Position numbers and translations under genes: made by a program
The notes under the pieces: generated by a model
What the model was told of the DNA's origin: nothing
Seen by the model: only the letters and a program-made list of their open reading frames with translations
The model's database searches: none
In this document: piece by piece, positions 1 through 7,959 of the stretch
Numbering within the stretch: the stretch's first letter is position 1
How the letters are laid out: each line of letters begins with the position of its first letter
Source: Cellulomonas sp.
Lineage (GTDB): Bacteria; Actinomycetota; Actinomycetes; Actinomycetales; Cellulomonadaceae
NCBI RefSeq assembly: GCF_017744555.1
Contig: NZ_JAGIBD010000032.1
Span: 1-41,088 of the forward strand
Length of the DNA stretch: 41,088 nt
Direction of reading: 5' to 3'

Positions 1-2
1 AG

Positions 3-218
3 CGCACCGTGTACGAGCTGCAGGTCGACGAGGTCGGCCCGTCGCTGCGGTACGCCACGGCCAAGGTCACCCGGACCCAGCGTTCGGGCGGCGGCGGCTT
101 CGGTGGTGGCGGCGGTGGCGGTTTCAGCGGCGGTGGCGGCGGTGGCGGCCAGCAGGACGACCCGTGGGCCACGCCCGCGGGCGGTGCCGGCGGCTACTCC
201 GACGAGCCCCCGTTCTGA
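3..218 (+). CDS. ssb: Single-stranded DNA-binding protein SSB, C-terminal part
   Basis: The open frame enters from the left edge, so only the last 71 residues are visible. The first part ([20 protein letters not shown]) is the last strand of the OB fold as in actinobacterial SSBs. It is followed by a long glycine-rich disordered linker with several runs of Gly and a final acidic tip ending DEPPF, the peptide through which SSB recruits replication and repair partners. The protein coats single-stranded DNA during replication, repair and recombination. It sits just upstream of rpsR and rplI, the usual rpsF-ssb-rpsR-rplI order, so rpsF is expected just outside the window. Family assignment is firm; the N-terminal half of the OB fold is not in view. 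Confidence 0.93.
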   Translation, partial: RTVYELQVDEVGPSLRYATAKVTRTQRSGGGGFGGGGGGGFSGGGGGGGQQDDPWATPAGGAGGYSDEPPF

Positions 219-247
219 TCGTCTGATCGACAACCCCAGACATCCAT

Positions 248-271
248 CCCCGGGCATGGCAACGCCCGGGG
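248..271 (+). other. GC hairpin between ssb and rpsR
   Basis: CCCCGGGC (248-255) pairs perfectly with GCCCGGGG (264-271) around an 8-nt loop. It lies in the 77-bp gap between ssb and rpsR. It has no U-tract, so it is more likely an RNA-processing or attenuation element, or a partial terminator, than a full stop to transcription. Its function is inferred. Confidence 0.4.
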
Positions 272-295
272 CTCCAGCAGACAAGGAGCACCACG

Positions 296-532
296 ATGGC
301 CAAGGCCGTGGTCCGTAAGCCGAAGAAGAAGCAGAACCCGCTCAAGGCAGCCAAGATCGACGCTGTCGACTACAAGGACACCGCGCTGCTGCGCAAGTTC
401 ATCAGCGACCGCGGGAAGATCCGCGCCCGCCGGGTGACCGGTGTGTCCGTCCAGGAGCAGCGCGCGATCGCGCGTGCCGTCAAGAACGCCCGCGAGATGG
501 CCCTGCTGCCGTACTCGTCGTCGGCTCGCTGA
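296..532 (+). CDS. rpsR: 30S ribosomal protein S18
   Basis: This 78-residue basic protein matches bS18: a Lys-rich N-terminus ([16 protein letters not shown]), then [17 protein letters not shown] and [34 protein letters not shown], the hallmark S18 core. S18 binds 16S rRNA with S6 on the small-subunit platform. The start is fixed by AAGGAG at 283-288. This copy has no CxxC pair in the N-terminal region, so it is the zinc-independent form. It is 14 bp upstream of rplI and clearly co-transcribed with it. Confidence 0.97.
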   Translation: MAKAVVRKPKKKQNPLKAAKIDAVDYKDTALLRKFISDRGKIRARRVTGVSVQEQRAIARAVKNAREMALLPYSSSAR

Positions 533-546
533 GGAAGGAGAACCTC

Positions 547-996
547 ATGAGCAAGATCATCCTGACCCACGAGGTCACCGGCCTCGGTGCCCCGGGTGAC
601 GTCGTCGAGGTGAAGGACGGGTACGCCCGCAACTACCTCATCCCGCGCAACCTGGCCACGCCGTGGACCAAGGGTGCCGAGAAGGACGTCACCGCGATCC
701 GCAAGGCCCGCAAGGCCCGTGAGATCGCGTCGCTCGACGACGCCAAGGCGGTCCGCGACTCGCTGCAGTCGAAGCCGGTCGTCGTCAAGGCCAAGGCCGG
801 CGACGCCGGTCGTCTGTTCGGTGCGGTCACGACCGCCGAGATCGCCGAGGCGGTCAAGGCGTCGGGCGCCCCGCAGATCGACAAGCGCAAGGTCGAGATC
901 GCTCAGCCGATCAAGGCCCTGGGCGAGTACCAGGTGTCCGTCCGCCTCCACGCGGACGTCGCCGCGACCGTGACCGTCAAGGTCGTCGCCGCCTGA
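547..996 (+). CDS. rplI: 50S ribosomal protein L9
   Basis: The 149-residue product has the standard bL9 architecture. An N-terminal rRNA-binding lobe ([19 protein letters not shown], then [16 protein letters not shown]) carries the L9 signature of a Gly-Tyr pair followed by an N-Y-L-I-P run. A long charged helix near residues 45-75 ([19 protein letters not shown]) leads to a C-terminal lobe. L9 sits at the base of the L1 stalk and helps limit frameshifting. GGAAGGAG lies at 533-540. It is the last gene of the ribosomal block and is followed by a strong terminator. Confidence 0.97.
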   Translation: MSKIILTHEVTGLGAPGDVVEVKDGYARNYLIPRNLATPWTKGAEKDVTAIRKARKAREIASLDDAKAVRDSLQSKPVVVKAKAGDAGRLFGAVTTAEIAEAVKASGAPQIDKRKVEIAQPIKALGEYQVSVRLHADVAATVTVKVVAA

Positions 997-1012
997 CACC
1001 AGGCACCAGCAC

Positions 1013-1055
1013 CACGAAGGCCCCGCCCCGGTTCGCCGGACGCGGGGCCTTCGTG
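1013..1055 (+). terminator. Rho-independent-type terminator after rplI
   Basis: CACGAAGGCCCCG (1013-1025) pairs perfectly over 13 bp with CGGGGCCTTCGTG (1043-1055) around a 17-nt loop, 17 bp after the rplI stop. It lacks a long U-run, as is common in high-GC actinobacteria. It separates the ribosomal operon from the clpP pair. Confidence 0.8.
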
Positions 1056-1095
1056 CGTCCGCGGGTCGCGGCGGATGTCGGCGCCTCGCCGTGGA

Positions 1096-1127
1096 CGTCT
1101 GGTGAACCGGACCCGAGCGACCAGACG
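1096..1127 (+). repeat. 8-bp inverted repeat in the clpP upstream region
   Basis: CGTCTGGT (1096-1103) and ACCAGACG (1120-1127) form a perfect inverted repeat separated by 16 bp. It lies about 110 bp upstream of the PopR-like boxes. It may be a further regulator site or a second hairpin; nothing in the sequence decides between them. Confidence 0.35.
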
Positions 1128-1236
1128 GGCCCCTGGGCTCTCGCGGGAGCACCGCCCGGCCGCTCGGCCCGACCACGCGGTCGCTGCTGCTCGCGAGCGG
1201 CGCGCTCACGGGCTGACCGTGCGGCGGCGTGGCCGG

Positions 1237-1266
1237 TCTGCCGTCGGCGGATCTGCGCACGGCAGA
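1237..1266 (+). promoter_or_regulatory. Two abutting PopR-like operator boxes upstream of the clpP pair
   Basis: TCTGCC-GTC-GGCGGA (1237-1251) is followed with no gap by TCTGCG-CAC-GGCAGA (1252-1266). As I recall it, the site for PopR, the activator of the Streptomyces clpP3-clpP4 operon, is TCTGCC-N3-GGCAGA. Each 15-bp unit here differs from that by one base. The outer arms also form a 12-bp inverted repeat (CCGGTCTGCCGT / ACGGCAGACCGG, 1233-1270). The site ends 72 bp before the chosen clpP start. The gene at 2583-3008 encodes a PopR/ClgR-like protein, the obvious candidate to bind here. Confidence 0.72.
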
Positions 1267-1338
1267 CCGGTGGGTCCGAGCGGGGCGCACGGTGGCAGCG
1301 TCGAGAGGGCCAGCACGACGACCCTGACGGAGGCCACC

Positions 1339-1956
1339 ATGATCACCGCCCGCACCGCGGCACCACCCAGCACCCGACCGTTCGACGACGACCTGTCGAC
1401 CCGGCTGCTGCACCAGCGCATCGTCGTGCTCGGGCAGGAGGTGGACGACGAGCTCGCGAACCGGGTGTGCGCGCAGCTGCTGCTGCTGTCCGCCGAGGAC
1501 CCCCGCCGCGACATCGCCCTGTACATCAACTCGCCGGGTGGCTCGGTGAGTGCGGCCCTCGCGATGTACGACACCATGCGGCTGATCCCGAACGACGTCG
1601 CGACGCTCGCGATGGGGCTCGCCGCGAGCGCCGCGCAGTTCCTGCTCAGCGGGGGGACGCCCGGCAAGCGGTTCGCGCTGCGGCACGCGCGGGTGCTCAT
1701 GCACCAGCCGTCGGGCGGCATCGGCGGGACGGCGATCGACATCGCGATCCAGGCGCAGAACATGGCGCACGTGAAGCGGACGATGCAGGGCCTGATCGCC
1801 GAGCACACCGGGCAGAGCGTCGAGACGATCGAGAAGGACTCCGACCGAGACCGCTGGTTCACCGCCGAGGAGGCGCGCGACTACGGCTTCGTCGACCGGG
1901 TGGTCGAGCGCCTGGAGGACGTGCGGCCCGACGCGACGCGACGGGCGGGCCTCTGA
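1339..1956 (+). CDS. ATP-dependent Clp protease proteolytic subunit (first of an accessory pair, ClpP3-like)
   Basis: This 205-aa S14-family serine peptidase forms the proteolytic chamber that works with a Clp ATPase. Catalytic residues are Ser97 in [11 protein letters not shown], His122 in MHQPSGG and Asp167 in EKDSDRDRW, with the strand motif [20 protein letters not shown] before them. The ATG at 1339 follows ACGGAGG (1327-1333) and gives the normal ClpP length; the frame is open further upstream, but that part reads as non-coding. It overlaps the next clpP as TGATG, implying translational coupling and a mixed two-type tetradecamer. There is no clpX, clpC or tig next to it. With the PopR-like boxes and regulator, it resembles the inducible clpP3-clpP4 pair of Streptomyces rather than the essential clpP1-clpP2 pair. 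Confidence 0.92.
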   Translation: MITARTAAPPSTRPFDDDLSTRLLHQRIVVLGQEVDDELANRVCAQLLLLSAEDPRRDIALYINSPGGSVSAALAMYDTMRLIPNDVATLAMGLAASAAQFLLSGGTPGKRFALRHARVLMHQPSGGIGGTAIDIAIQAQNMAHVKRTMQGLIAEHTGQSVETIEKDSDRDRWFTAEEARDYGFVDRVVERLEDVRPDATRRAGL

Positions 1957-2567
1957 TGGCCGGCCAGTACACGATCCCGTACGTGGTGGAGCAGCGGCCG
2001 ACGGGGGAGCGGGCGTCCGACGTGTTCTCGCGGCTGCTGTCCGACCGGATCGTGTTCCTCGGCACCGAGATCGACGACGGCGTCGCGAACGTCGTCATCG
2101 CGCAGCTGCTGCACCTGCAGTCGGAGAGCTCGGACCTGCCGATCCACGTCTACATCAACTCGCCGGGCGGCTCGATCACGGCGCTGCTCGCCATCTACGA
2201 CACCATGCAGTACGTGAAGCCCGACGTGGCGACGTTCTGCCTCGGGCAGGCCGCGTCGGCCGCGGCGGTGCTGCTCGCCGCGGGGACGCCGGGGAACCGG
2301 CACGTGCTCGAGCATGCGCGGGTGCTGCTGCACCAGCCGTCCGGGGGTGCCGAGGGGACGGCCGCCGACCTGGAGATCCAGGCGGGGGAGATCCTGCGGC
2401 TGCGGGCGCAGGTGGACGACGTGCTCGCGCGGCACACCGGCCAGACGGTCGAGAAGCTGCGGCGCGACACCGAGCGGGACCTGATCCTCACCGCGCAGCA
2501 GGCCGTCGACTACGGGCTCGCGGACCGGGTGGTGACGACGCTCAAGGGGCTGACCGCGGCGGCCTGA
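1956..2567 (+). CDS. ATP-dependent Clp protease proteolytic subunit (second of the pair, ClpP4-like)
   Basis: The 203-aa product is a second S14 peptidase with an intact triad: Ser101 in [14 protein letters not shown], His126 in LLHQPSGG and Asp171 in [10 protein letters not shown]. The strand motif is [20 protein letters not shown]. The N-terminal [13 protein letters not shown] resembles the axial-loop region of the second subunit in actinobacterial ClpP pairs. The ATG lies inside the stop of the first clpP (TGATG). Only 15 bp separate its stop from that of the convergent regulator gene, with no visible terminator. The ATPase partner must be encoded elsewhere. Confidence 0.92.
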   Translation: MAGQYTIPYVVEQRPTGERASDVFSRLLSDRIVFLGTEIDDGVANVVIAQLLHLQSESSDLPIHVYINSPGGSITALLAIYDTMQYVKPDVATFCLGQAASAAAVLLAAGTPGNRHVLEHARVLLHQPSGGAEGTAADLEIQAGEILRLRAQVDDVLARHTGQTVEKLRRDTERDLILTAQQAVDYGLADRVVTTLKGLTAAA

Positions 2568-2582
2568 CGAGCGCCGGGCCGG

Positions 2583-3008
2583 TCAGGCGGCGAGCAGGAG
2601 CACCTGGCCGGCCGGTTCGGCCGTCGCCGACAGGTGCGACCCGGTGGCGCGCTCGCGGTCCGGGGTCGACGAGAGGACCGCCAGGTCGTCGCGCGTGCGG
2701 GCGGTGAGGTCGACGACGACCCGGCCGTCCGCCTGCGCGAGCTCGGCGTGCGCGGCGCCGACGAGGTCGACCAGCCGCATGCCGAGCGCGCGGCACACGG
2801 CGACGAGCACCTCGGACGAGGCCTCCTTGCGCCCGCGCTCGACCTCGGAGAGGTACGCGACGGAGACGAGCGCGGACTCGGCGACGTCGCGCAGCGTGCG
2901 CCCTTGCTCCTCGCGGCGTCGCCGCAGGATGCCGCCGACGAGCCGCCGCATGAGCGGCTCGACCTGCTGCGCCGGGTGGCGGCGGACGGGGGTGAGCTGC
3001 TGCGTCAT
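2583..3008 (-). CDS. XRE-family regulator of the ClgR/PopR type
   Basis: The 141-aa protein has one helix-turn-helix of the ClgR/PopR type: [20 protein letters not shown] (about residues 27-46) then [21 protein letters not shown]. The [10 protein letters not shown] run is the hallmark recognition region of clp gene regulators. The C-terminus ends LLLAA. In PopR and ClgR a terminal Ala-Ala is recognised by ClpP-containing proteases, so the protein is probably a substrate of Clp and its level a read-out of proteolytic capacity. The start is set by GGAGG just upstream of the ATG. Location convergent to the clpP pair and matching boxes at 1237-1266 make it the likely activator. ClgR-like rather than PopR-like function is the main alternative. 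Confidence 0.85.
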   Translation of the reverse strand: MTQQLTPVRRHPAQQVEPLMRRLVGGILRRRREEQGRTLRDVAESALVSVAYLSEVERGRKEASSEVLVAVCRALGMRLVDLVGAAHAELAQADGRVVVDLTARTRDDLAVLSSTPDRERATGSHLSATAEPAGQVLLLAA

Positions 3009-3147
3009 CGGTGGCCTCCGGTCGGGGTGCGCCTGGTTGCCACGCTAACGCCGGGTCGGTCGGTGCGGCGGGTGCGGGCTTCTGCCGTCAGCGGACAGCC
3101 GAGGTCGGACGGCAACGGGCCGATCGGAGCGGCCGCGTCGGGCGACG

Positions 3148-3534
3148 TCAGACGCGAGCGTCGTACCGGCCGCGGGACGCCTCGACCTCGTCCATGTGCG
3201 CCTGCGCCCACACCTTGAGGGCGTCGACCACCGGCATGAGCGAGCGGCCCAGCGGCGTGAGCTCGTAGTCGACGCGCACCGGCACGGACGCGGTGACGGT
3301 CCGCTCGACGAGGCCGTCGCGCTCGAGGTTGCGCAGGGTCTGCGTGAGCATCTTCTGGCTGACGCCGAGGATCCGTCGGCGCAGCTCGCCGTGCCGCAGG
3401 GGACCGGGTCCGAGGGCGACCAGGACGAGGCAGACCCACTTGTCGGAGAGCTCGTCGAGCAGCTGCCGGGTGGGGCAGTTGGCGTCGAACGGGTCGAAGG
3501 GTGTGGGTGTCGGGCAGGTCACCGTGGTCGTCAT
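3148..3534 (-). CDS. HxlR-family (DUF24) winged-helix regulator
   Basis: This 128-aa protein has the HxlR layout: CPTRQLLDELSDKWVCLVLVAL, then GPLRHGELRRRILGVSQKMLTQTLRNLERDGLVERTV, then VRVDYELTPLGRSLMPVVDAL. Cys20 precedes the first helix, the position of the redox-sensing cysteine in QorR-type members. The ATG at 3534 follows GAGGAG and is preferred over a TTG nine codons upstream. It is divergent from an MDR-type oxidoreductase and the 121-bp gap contains a 20-bp near-palindrome (3566-3585), so it very likely represses itself and that gene. The inducer (electrophile, quinone or oxidant) is inferred. Confidence 0.87.
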   Translation of the reverse strand: MTTTVTCPTPTPFDPFDANCPTRQLLDELSDKWVCLVLVALGPGPLRHGELRRRILGVSQKMLTQTLRNLERDGLVERTVTASVPVRVDYELTPLGRSLMPVVDALKVWAQAHMDEVEASRGRYDARV

Positions 3535-3565
3535 CCGTGGCTCCTCGGGCACCGGGAACAAGGCT

Positions 3566-3585
3566 TAGGCACCAAAAGGTACCTA
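3566..3585. promoter_or_regulatory. HxlR operator (near-palindrome) between divergent genes
   Basis: TAGGCACC-AAAA-GGTACCTA: the 8-bp arms match at 7 of 8 positions. It lies 32 bp before the regulator start and 71 bp before the oxidoreductase start, and is conspicuously AT-rich for this genome. The core ACCAAAAGGT recurs, with one change, in front of the second HxlR pair at 17865-17874. Confidence 0.7.
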
Positions 3586-3655
3586 CTTCCCAACGGTGAC
3601 CACAATGCTCAGGATGGGTCCCGCCATCCAGGACGCAGCGACACGAGGAGTTCCC

Positions 3656-4576
3656 ATGCCCGCTCTGACCATCCCCGCCTTCGGCTCCACCGCGCTCGTC
3701 GAGCGCGAGCCGGCCCGCCCCGGGAGCGGCGAGGTCCGCATCCGCGTCGAGGCCGCGCCCGTGCACCCGGTCGACGTGTGGGTGCACGACGGGAGGCTCG
3801 CGGCCCTCCTGCCCGGCGAGCCGCCGTACGTCGCCGGTTGGGGTGTCGCCGGCGTCGTCGACGAGGTCGGGCCGGGCGTCGACGACCTCGCCGTCGGCGA
3901 CGCGGTGCTCGGCCTGTCCGACTGGTTCGACACGTTCGTCGGCACGCACGCGTCGACCGTCGTGCTGCCCGCCCGTGCCGTCGGCCGGCGACCGGCCGGG
4001 CTCGACGCCGTCGCCGCGGCTGCCCTGTCGCTCAACGCGCTGACCGCGCTGCAGGCGCTCGACCTGGTCGGCCTGACGAGCGGCACGCTCGGGATCACCG
4101 GCGCGGCGGGCGGCGTCGGCGGGTACGCGCTCGAGCTCGCGCGGCTGCGCGGCCTCGACGTCGTCGCGCTCGCCCGCGAGGGGGACCGGGAGTTCGTCGA
4201 GCGCACCGGAGCCCGGCTCGCGGTGCGTCCCGACGACATCGCCGACACCGCGGCGGCGCTCACGGCGGTGGCGGGGCCGCTCGATGGGGTGCTCGACGCG
4301 GCGCTGCTGGCGGACCGGGCCCTGCCCGCGGTGCGCGACGGCGGTGTCTTCCTCGGCCTGACCGGGCCGGCCACGCCGCCAGCCGAGCGCGGGATCCGGG
4401 CGGAGGCGGTGCAGGTCGTCGGCGACTGGGCGCAGCTCTCGTCGCTCGCCGAGCTCGCGGCGTCGGGTGCGATCAGCACGCGCGTCGCGGCGACGTACCC
4501 GCTCGCCGAGGCGGACCAGGCGTACCGCGCGGTGCTCGACGGCGGGCTGCGCGGGGTCGTCGTCCTCGTGCCCTGA
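3656..4576 (+). CDS. MDR-family NAD(P)-dependent quinone oxidoreductase
   Basis: The 306-aa protein is a zinc-independent medium-chain dehydrogenase/reductase. The GroES-like N-domain covers about residues 1-115 (VHPVDVWVHDGRL, YVAGWGVAGVVDEVGPGVDDLAVGD). A Rossmann domain follows with nucleotide-binding loop GITGAAGGVGGYALELAR, in which the AAGGVG is typical of NADPH quinone reductases. No zinc-ligand Cys/His set is visible, which argues against a classical alcohol dehydrogenase. The ATG at 3656 follows GAGGAG. It is divergent from the HxlR gene and should be induced when that repressor is inactivated. The likely role is two-electron reduction of quinones or other electrophiles; the natural substrate is unknown. 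Confidence 0.85.
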   Translation: MPALTIPAFGSTALVEREPARPGSGEVRIRVEAAPVHPVDVWVHDGRLAALLPGEPPYVAGWGVAGVVDEVGPGVDDLAVGDAVLGLSDWFDTFVGTHASTVVLPARAVGRRPAGLDAVAAAALSLNALTALQALDLVGLTSGTLGITGAAGGVGGYALELARLRGLDVVALAREGDREFVERTGARLAVRPDDIADTAAALTAVAGPLDGVLDAALLADRALPAVRDGGVFLGLTGPATPPAERGIRAEAVQVVGDWAQLSSLAELAASGAISTRVAATYPLAEADQAYRAVLDGGLRGVVVLVP

Positions 4577-4596
4577 CGCCCGGGAGCGTCGGGTCC

Positions 4597-7500
4597 TCAG
4601 GCACCGACCGACGGCGAGCCGGCGGCGACCGGCTCGCCGTCGGTCGGTGCACCGTCGTCGCTGGTCCGGAACGTGCCCGTGAACTGCACGGGCGCACCCG
4701 GCGCGACGGTGAACCGTTCGCCGCGGTGGGTCGCCGACAGCGGTCCGCCGCTGAGCACGGAGTACGTGACGCGGTCGGGCTCGATGTCGACCTCGAGCAC
4801 CGACCCGCGGATCCGCAGCGGGAACCGCAGCCGTCGCCCGCGCGTCGGGAGCATCGGCGAGAACTGCGTGCCGCGCCACCGGTACCCGGCGAACCCCTGC
4901 ACGAGCGCCATCCACGTGCCCCCGGCCGACGCGACGTGCACGCCGTCGCGCAGGTTCCCCGCGGTGTCGGCGACGTCGATCGCGACCGCGTCCACCAGGT
5001 ACTCCTCGGCGGTCCGGAACTTGCCGACGTCCACCGCCGCGATGGCCTGGATGCACTCGGACAGCGACGAGTCGCCCGTGGTCAGCGGGTCGTAGTACTC
5101 GAAGATCCGCCGCCGCTCGTCGGCGGTGAACCGCTCGGGCAGCAGCACGGTCGCCAGCACGACGTCGGCCTGCTTGATCACCTGGTGCCGGTAGATGACG
5201 AGCGGGTGGTAGTTCAGCAGGAGCGGGTACTTGTCCTCGGGGGTGCCCTCGAAGTCCCACCGGGGGAGCTCGAGGAAGTTCTCGTCCTGCAGGTGCACAC
5301 CGGCCTTCTCGTCGTACGGGACGAAGATGTTCGCGGCCGCCCGACGCCACCGCTCCTCCTCCTCGTCCCGCAGTCCGACCTTCTCGGCCAGGGCCTGCAG
5401 GTCGGACGGCGACTCGGCCCGCAGCCGCGCGACCGCGTCGGCCGCGGCCCGCATGTTCTCCGCCGCCATGACGTTCGTGTAGAGGTTGTTGTCGACGACC
5501 GTCGAGTACTCGTCGGGCCCGGTGACCTTGTGGATGACGAACTTCCCGTCCATCCGGTCCGAGAAGAACCCCAGGTCGACCCACATGCGGGCCGTCTCGA
5601 CGAGCAGCTCGACGCCGTACCGGAACAGCAGATCGGTGTCGCCCGTGACCTCCACGTACTGCTCCAGGGCATACGCCACGTCGGCGTTGATGTGGTACTG
5701 CGCGGTGCCCGCCTCGAAGTACGCGGACGCCTCCTCGCCGTTGATCGTGCGCCACGGGAACAGCGCGCCCGAGCAGCCCACCTCGGCGGCCCGGCGGCGC
5801 GCGTCCGGGAGCATGCGGACGCGGTGCATGAGCAGGCTGCGCGCGATCGTCGGCGACGTGTGGATGAGGAACGGCAGCAGGTACGCCTCGGTGTCCCAGA
5901 AGTAGTGGCCCTCGTACCCGGTCCCCGTGAGCCCCTTCGACGGGACGCCGTGACCCTCACTGCGCCACGACGCCTGCAGCAGCGCGAACTGGCTGAGGTG
6001 CAGCGCCTGCTGCGCGGCGGTCGCCCCCTCCCACACGATCTCGCTGCGCACCCAGAACTCGGCGACCTCGGCCTCGTGCTCGTCGACGACGGCGTCGCGA
6101 CCCGACGCCTGCGCCTGGTGCAGCGTGAGGCCGGTGCGGTCGGCGAGCTCGTCGCAGTCCTCCGCGCCGTAGTGGTACGCGAGCCACTTCGTGATCCCGA
6201 CGGGCACCCCGACCCGTGCGTCGACCTCCACGACCACGTGCGCGCGCGACGCGTCGGTGGTGGTGCGCACGTGCCTGACCGACGGGTCGTCGAGGTCGTG
6301 GTCCATGCCGGCGGCGACCGCCAGGCCGCTGCTGCGGGTCCGGTACGTGCGCACCACGCGCAGGTCGTCGACCACCTCGACGTCCGGCACGAGCGACCCG
6401 TGCGCGAGCGGGCGGCTCTGCCGCGGGTCGACCGCGACCGTCTCGTCGGCCGGCGCGGCCCGTGGCGTGACGAGCTCGGACGCGAGCAGCACCCGGGCCG
6501 GGGCGTCGAGCGCCGTCACCTCGTAGCGCAGGCACGCGAGGTGCCGTCGGGCCAGCGACACGACCCGCTCGGACCGGACCCGGAACCGCCGGCCGTCGCG
6601 CAGCCGGTAGACGACGGTGCGCTCCAGCACGCCGCGGCGCATGTCGAGGACCCGCTCGAACTGCTCGATCTCCGCCGTCTGCGACGTCACCGGGGTGTCG
6701 TCGACGAGCAGCCGGATCGTGGTGCCGTCCGGCACCGGCTGGATCGTCTGGCCGGTCGTCGCGAAGCCGAACGCGGTCTCCGGGTACTGGATCGGCCACG
6801 TCTCGTGGAACCCGTTGAGCAGCGTGTCCGGCGTGAGGGACGGGACACCCTCCTCGAGCGCCCCGCGGATGCCGAGGTACCCGTTCGACAGCGCGAACAG
6901 CGTCTCCGTCTGCTCGACGAACTCCGGGTTGAACGACCGCTCCACGAGCCGCCACGGGTCGACGGGGTAGTCGGACGACGACGCGACGATCCGCCGTGCC
7001 GCCGCCATGAGGTGGTGCCGGCGAGGGCCCGAACGGTGCAGCGCGTCGTCGGGGGATGCGAGCAGCTCGCCCAGGTCGTCCACGACGACGTCGGCGCCGC
7101 TCGCCCGCAGCGCGTCCGCGTGGCCCTCGCGGTTCACGCCGATGACGAGCCCGAACCTGCCGGCGCGACCCGCCGCGACACCCGCGAGCGCGTCCTCCAC
7201 CACGACGGCCCGCTGCGGCTCGACGCCCACCCGCCGCGCGCCCTCGAGGAACGAGTCCGGGGCCGGCTTGCCGGGCAGGCCCAGCTCGAGGACCGTCTCG
7301 CCGTCGACGCGCGCGTCGAACAGGTTCGCGATGCCCGCCGCGTCGAGGACCGCCGCGCAGTTGCGGCTGCTCGACACGACTGCCGTCCGCAGCCCCGCCT
7401 CCCGCAGCTCCCGCACCCACGCGACCGACCCCGGAAAGGCCTCGACCCCGTTCCTGGCGATCTCCTCCTCGACGAGCAGCTGCTTGCGGTTCCCGAGACC

Positions 7501-7797
7501 CCACTCGGACAGCTCGTCCGGCGGCGCGTCGGGCTCGCCGGGCGGCAGCTCGATGCCCCGGCTCCGCAGGAAGTCACGGACGCCGATCTCGCGCGGCTTG
7601 CCGTCGACCGCCGACGCGTAGTCGGACCGCTCGTCGAAGGTCGGCGTGCTCGTGCCGTGCTCCTCGTCCCACTCGGCGAGGAACTCGTCGAACATGCGCT
7701 TCCACGCCGCCGCGTGGACCTTGCGGGTCGTGGTGAGGACGCCGTCGAGGTCGAACAGGACGGCGTCGAAGTCACGCAGCGAGACGGGCGAGGGCAT
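4597..7797 (-). CDS. HAD phosphatase/mutase fused to glycoside hydrolase family 65 phosphorylase
   Basis: A 1066-aa two-enzyme fusion. Residues 1 to about 250 are a beta-phosphoglucomutase-like HAD domain, with Asp16 and Asp18 in FDLDGVLTTT and a later VVVEDALAGVAAGRAG motif. Residues of about 275-1050 are a GH65 enzyme: the beta-sandwich region (FNPEFVEQTETLFALSNGYLG), an (alpha/alpha)6 barrel (GHYFWDTEAYLLPFL), and the acid Glu763 in TGPDEYSTVVDNN. GH65 phosphorolyses trehalose, kojibiose, nigerose or maltose to beta-glucose 1-phosphate. The HAD domain would convert that sugar phosphate to glucose 6-phosphate, so the fusion couples both steps in the cytosol; no signal peptide is present. 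Which disaccharide is used cannot be read from the sequence. GGGAGG precedes the ATG. The last codons lie in a terminator hairpin. Confidence 0.92.
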   Translation of the reverse strand: MPSPVSLRDFDAVLFDLDGVLTTTRKVHAAAWKRMFDEFLAEWDEEHGTSTPTFDERSDYASAVDGKPREIGVRDFLRSRGIELPPGEPDAPPDELSEWGLGNRKQLLVEEEIARNGVEAFPGSVAWVRELREAGLRTAVVSSSRNCAAVLDAAGIANLFDARVDGETVLELGLPGKPAPDSFLEGARRVGVEPQRAVVVEDALAGVAAGRAGRFGLVIGVNREGHADALRASGADVVVDDLGELLASPDDALHRSGPRRHHLMAAARRIVASSSDYPVDPWRLVERSFNPEFVEQTETLFALSNGYLGIRGALEEGVPSLTPDTLLNGFHETWPIQYPETAFGFATTGQTIQPVPDGTTIRLLVDDTPVTSQTAEIEQFERVLDMRRGVLERTVVYRLRDGRRFRVRSERVVSLARRHLACLRYEVTALDAPARVLLASELVTPRAAPADETVAVDPRQSRPLAHGSLVPDVEVVDDLRVVRTYRTRSSGLAVAAGMDHDLDDPSVRHVRTTTDASRAHVVVEVDARVGVPVGITKWLAYHYGAEDCDELADRTGLTLHQAQASGRDAVVDEHEAEVAEFWVRSEIVWEGATAAQQALHLSQFALLQASWRSEGHGVPSKGLTGTGYEGHYFWDTEAYLLPFLIHTSPTIARSLLMHRVRMLPDARRRAAEVGCSGALFPWRTINGEEASAYFEAGTAQYHINADVAYALEQYVEVTGDTDLLFRYGVELLVETARMWVDLGFFSDRMDGKFVIHKVTGPDEYSTVVDNNLYTNVMAAENMRAAADAVARLRAESPSDLQALAEKVGLRDEEEERWRRAAANIFVPYDEKAGVHLQDENFLELPRWDFEGTPEDKYPLLLNYHPLVIYRHQVIKQADVVLATVLLPERFTADERRRIFEYYDPLTTGDSSLSECIQAIAAVDVGKFRTAEEYLVDAVAIDVADTAGNLRDGVHVASAGGTWMALVQGFAGYRWRGTQFSPMLPTRGRRLRFPLRIRGSVLEVDIEPDRVTYSVLSGGPLSATHRGERFTVAPGAPVQFTGTFRTSDDGAPTDGEPVAAGSPSVGA
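4601..4650. terminator. 22-bp perfect hairpin at the 3' end of the GH65 gene (bidirectional terminator)
   Basis: Positions 4601-4622 are perfectly complementary to 4629-4650 with a 6-nt loop (CGGCGA). The left arm starts GCACCGACCGACGG. The hairpin begins 2 bp from the GH65 stop codon, inside its coding sequence, so the peptide tail PTDGEPVAAGSPSVGA is encoded by the stem. It lies 25 bp after the stop of the convergent oxidoreductase, so it can end transcription from both sides. Confidence 0.75.
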
Positions 7798-7919
7798 GTG
7801 GAACCTCCCGCAGCCGGCGCCCGCCGCCGCCTCGCTGGTCGTTCAGCCAGGTCGGGGCGCCGCACCCCCGATCGTGGAGACTCCGGCGGCGTCCGGCAAC
7901 CCGTGCCGGGCGGCGGCCC

Positions 7920-7956
7920 GTGTGCGGGCCGGCGAGGGTGTCACCGGCCCGCACAC
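7920..7956 (-). terminator. Terminator after the HNH gene
   Basis: GTGTGCGGGCCGG (7920-7932) pairs over 13 bp with CCGGCCCGCACAC (7944-7956), loop 11 nt. It begins 3 bp beyond the HNH stop codon on the minus strand and separates that cassette from the GH65 gene downstream. Confidence 0.75.
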
Positions 7957-7959
7957 CGG

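Noticed and set aside
4577..4596. Separate terminator between oxidoreductase and GH65 gene
   Set aside because: The gap is only 20 bp; the structure that works as terminator lies inside the GH65 coding end (4601-4650).
3005..5755. Long minus-strand frame crossing the regulator and oxidoreductase genes
   Set aside because: Overlaps three real genes in other frames and has low-complexity composition.
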